Shown here: positions 62,305 to 64,000 of the stretch, one piece after another
Layout: every line of letters begins with the position of its first letter
Numbering within the stretch: position 1 is the first letter of the stretch
NCBI GenBank assembly: GCA_910587185.1
Contig: CAJULY010000008.1
Location: 1-64,000 of the forward strand
Reading direction: 5' to 3'
Length of the DNA: 64,000 bases
Source of the DNA: an uncultured Muribaculaceae bacterium
GTDB taxonomy: Bacteria > Bacteroidota > Bacteroidia > Bacteroidales > Muribaculaceae
Program-made: the position numbers and the translations under genes
The notes under the pieces: generated by a model
The model's input: only the letters and a program-made list of their open reading frames with translations
Databases searched by the model: none
Told to the model about the DNA's origin: nothing

Positions 62305-63990
62305 TCATTTTACCTCTCCGCCGTAACCGAAGGTCTGTTCCGCAAAGATGACCTTGAGTTTTTCCTGATTCCCCTCGTAGGGATGCAGCGACCTGTCGGC
62401 CTCGGGCAACAAGCCCCAGACTGCTTTCACCGAATTGTCCTCGATTGCCACCAACGCATAGCGCCCGTTTCCGAGATCTATGAGAGTTGCGCCTGAATTG
62501 GAGGCGGCAACCTTACCGAATGCGCTGAAATGCTCTGTCAGGGCGCCATACAGCCGCCGCAATTTGCCTCGGAGCTTGCCATAGTTATTGAACATTACCG
62601 TAAAACGTGACGGCGTTTCGTCGGTGAACTCATATTCCGTAAGCGTTCCCGGCCCGTTCGCTTTCGGGAAAGTGCCCCATAGATAGTCGATAATTCTGCC
62701 GGGAGTGAAAACGGGATGGCTTAAAGCCGCGGGGAAATTGACCGTGACAGCAACCATCTCGCCTTCGACCGTAGGGAAAAAATTGATTTCATCAGTGTTG
62801 CCATAATTCGCGGCCACGGGAGGGGCGATAAAGTCCAGCTCTTCAGCCTGCCGATCAAGAAGGTCTTTTGCGGACGATCCGAATGTCATGCCGAATGTCC
62901 CGACAGGACTCATTCCTGTCCCACGTATCAGACGGTCGATGTCGATGTAATCCGATGTCAGGAAAGAAGAGGGTTCCTCTGTCGAATAAAAGACATCCTC
63001 TATTTCCGGAAGATCGCTGCGCATCTCGCCCTCGGGATCCATTATCACCCATCTCCCCTCATCAATACAGGCGAAAAGATTGCCCGAGAACACAGGAGAA
63101 AGAGCGAGGAAAGTTCTCTTAACGGCTCTCTCGCCTTTAAGGTCTATTATCGAGTACCGCTCATTGCCTCCGGCCGTGGAATCGGATTCAGAAACGGCAA
63201 GATGGGCTTCATCGAGAAACCGTGCGCTCGAGAAACGCGGCTCCAGCACCACGGAGCCGTCGATGAGCGAACGCAGTCCGAAAAGGCCACCGTCATTCAT
63301 GAACACGTAATTGTTTCCGGCTATGTCAGTGATGGCCCTGTTTATGGAATCGGGAGCAACGGCCTGCCGTCCCGTCTCGTCCAGAAGTCCCCACGATTCT
63401 TTTTCTCCGGCCACGGTGGCAACCGGGAGATACCCGGCCGTAAAATTCTCGGCCATGCGGCCATAGACGCGGGAACTTATGCGGAAACACTCACGACCGG
63501 AGTAATCGAACACTATGGCCACGGATTCAGGCGCTCCTGATGGGGCGGAAGCATTGAATGCCTCGTGATTGCGGTCAGAGACTATGATACGTCCGCATGA
63601 CGGCATATTAACCGCAGGATATTCCGCAGGAAGAACCTGACGGCCATCGAAACTTACGACACCCTGAAGAGAATCCACGGTATAGACTGCCATTCCGTCA
63701 GCGATATTGATAAATTTGCCGGGGATCTTTCCCTCGATCTTATCGAGCTCAAGCGTCACTTTTCCATCTCTGTCAATCACTGACACCGGTTTGTCACGTT
63801 CAGCGACCAGCGCGCGGTTGTCGTAAAAATTCGAGACGTATCTGTACTCTTTCTCTATCAGTGGCTTCTCGGGCGATACGACTGAATACAATTGCCAGTA
63901 TCCGTTGTCATTCTGCGCCCAGAAACGACCGCAGCTGACAGGCGTAGGCCTGTGCGCCGAACACTCTCCGGCAATCACCTCCCCTTTCAT
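62305..63990 (-). CDS. WG-repeat-like protein, 5' end open at window edge
   Basis: At least 561 aa. The frame stays open to the window end before the Met at 63990 (preceding codons read LLS), so the true start is probably outside. It consists of repeated beta units like WG-containing repeats (QNDNGYWQLYSVVSPEKPLI, VVSFDGRQVLPAEYPAVNMP, WGLLDETGRQAVAP, FDYSGRECFRI), found in surface or envelope proteins. The C-terminal third, after about 380, is different. It overlaps the long GH84 start by 4 bp. Function unknown. Confidence 0.65.
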   Translation of the reverse strand: MKGEVIAGECSAHRPTPVSCGRFWAQNDNGYWQLYSVVSPEKPLIEKEYRYVSNFYDNRALVAERDKPVSVIDRDGKVTLELDKIEGKIPGKFINIADGMAVYTVDSLQGVVSFDGRQVLPAEYPAVNMPSCGRIIVSDRNHEAFNASAPSGAPESVAIVFDYSGRECFRISSRVYGRMAENFTAGYLPVATVAGEKESWGLLDETGRQAVAPDSINRAITDIAGNNYVFMNDGGLFGLRSLIDGSVVLEPRFSSARFLDEAHLAVSESDSTAGGNERYSIIDLKGERAVKRTFLALSPVFSGNLFACIDEGRWVIMDPEGEMRSDLPEIEDVFYSTEEPSSFLTSDYIDIDRLIRGTGMSPVGTFGMTFGSSAKDLLDRQAEELDFIAPPVAANYGNTDEINFFPTVEGEMVAVTVNFPAALSHPVFTPGRIIDYLWGTFPKANGPGTLTEYEFTDETPSRFTVMFNNYGKLRGKLRRLYGALTEHFSAFGKVAASNSGATLIDLGNGRYALVAIEDNSVKAVWGLLPEADRSLHPYEGNQEKLKVIFAEQTFGYGGEVK

Positions 63991-64000
63991 GGAGAGCAGG

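Overview
The window looks like a chromosome segment of a gut Bacteroidales bacterium, most likely Muribaculaceae-like (inference; no 16S gene is present). The evidence is Bacteroidota-type promoters (TTG about 20 bp upstream of TAnnTTTG), Mfa1/FimB-type fimbriae, an rseC-rnfBCDGEA operon, a long PPi-dependent phosphofructokinase, paired rubrerythrins, a GH84 hexosaminidase and an IntDOT-like tyrosine integrase. Overall GC is moderate (about 45-50% by eye), with a clearly AT-rich patch at 13.1-15.2 kb.

Region 1 (1 to ~15.7 kb) is an integrated element at the 3' end of a tRNA-Phe gene. An integrase lies next to the tRNA. It is followed by an AraC regulator diverging from a translationally coupled RND efflux operon (lipoprotein adaptor, inner-membrane pump, TolC-like channel), a degenerate NtrC-like regulator, an orphan MobA-like mobilisation protein beside a repeat-rich region, two excisionase-like HTH proteins, an AlbA/Schlafen-HATPase regulator, and an AT-rich operon of a ParA ATPase plus two unrecognised proteins. 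A 13-bp near copy of the tRNA 3' end at 15704-15716, followed at once by a terminator, is a plausible distal attachment site.

Region 2 (15.9-18.8 kb) holds a radical SAM protein diverging from an HxlR regulator, a zinc-ribbon protein, a DJ-1/PfpI protein and a GNAT acetyltransferase.

Region 3 (30.4 down to 19.0 kb, minus strand) is a Bacteroidales type V fimbria locus: DUF3575, DUF3868/OmpA-like, Mfa1-type stalk, two FimB/Mfa2-type minor subunits, a DUF4906 protein, then a thioredoxin-like lipoprotein. Its promoter carries a C9 tract at the -33 position, so it may be phase variable.

Region 4 (30.5-39.5 kb) contains murI, a nitroreductase, two rubrerythrins with opposite domain order, a PerR-like repressor and the rseC-rnfBCDGEA operon. 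The common theme is redox balance and oxygen or peroxide defence in an anaerobe.

Region 5 (39.5-47.4 kb) is the most unusual. Two phospholipase-B-like Ntn-hydrolases (the PLBD1/PLBD2 fold of eukaryotic lysosomes) share a minus-strand operon with an MFS transporter that has an Ala-rich tail and a DcaP-like porin. A second related MFS gene diverges from the operon. The porin's signal peptide appears to be split by a one-base frameshift. The layout suggests an uptake-and-hydrolysis pathway for an unknown amide or ester substrate.

Region 6 (47.5-64 kb) holds a Dcp-type M3 peptidase, an operon of two rhomboid proteins and an EEP-fold membrane protein, HU, a DUF3298-like exported protein, PPi-phosphofructokinase, a 978-residue coiled-coil surface lipoprotein, a small HTH regulator, GH84 beta-N-acetylglucosaminidase and a WG-repeat-like protein cut by the window end. 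A decanucleotide repeat array lies downstream of pfp, and a related one lies downstream of murI. No rRNA, CRISPR array or IS transposase was seen.
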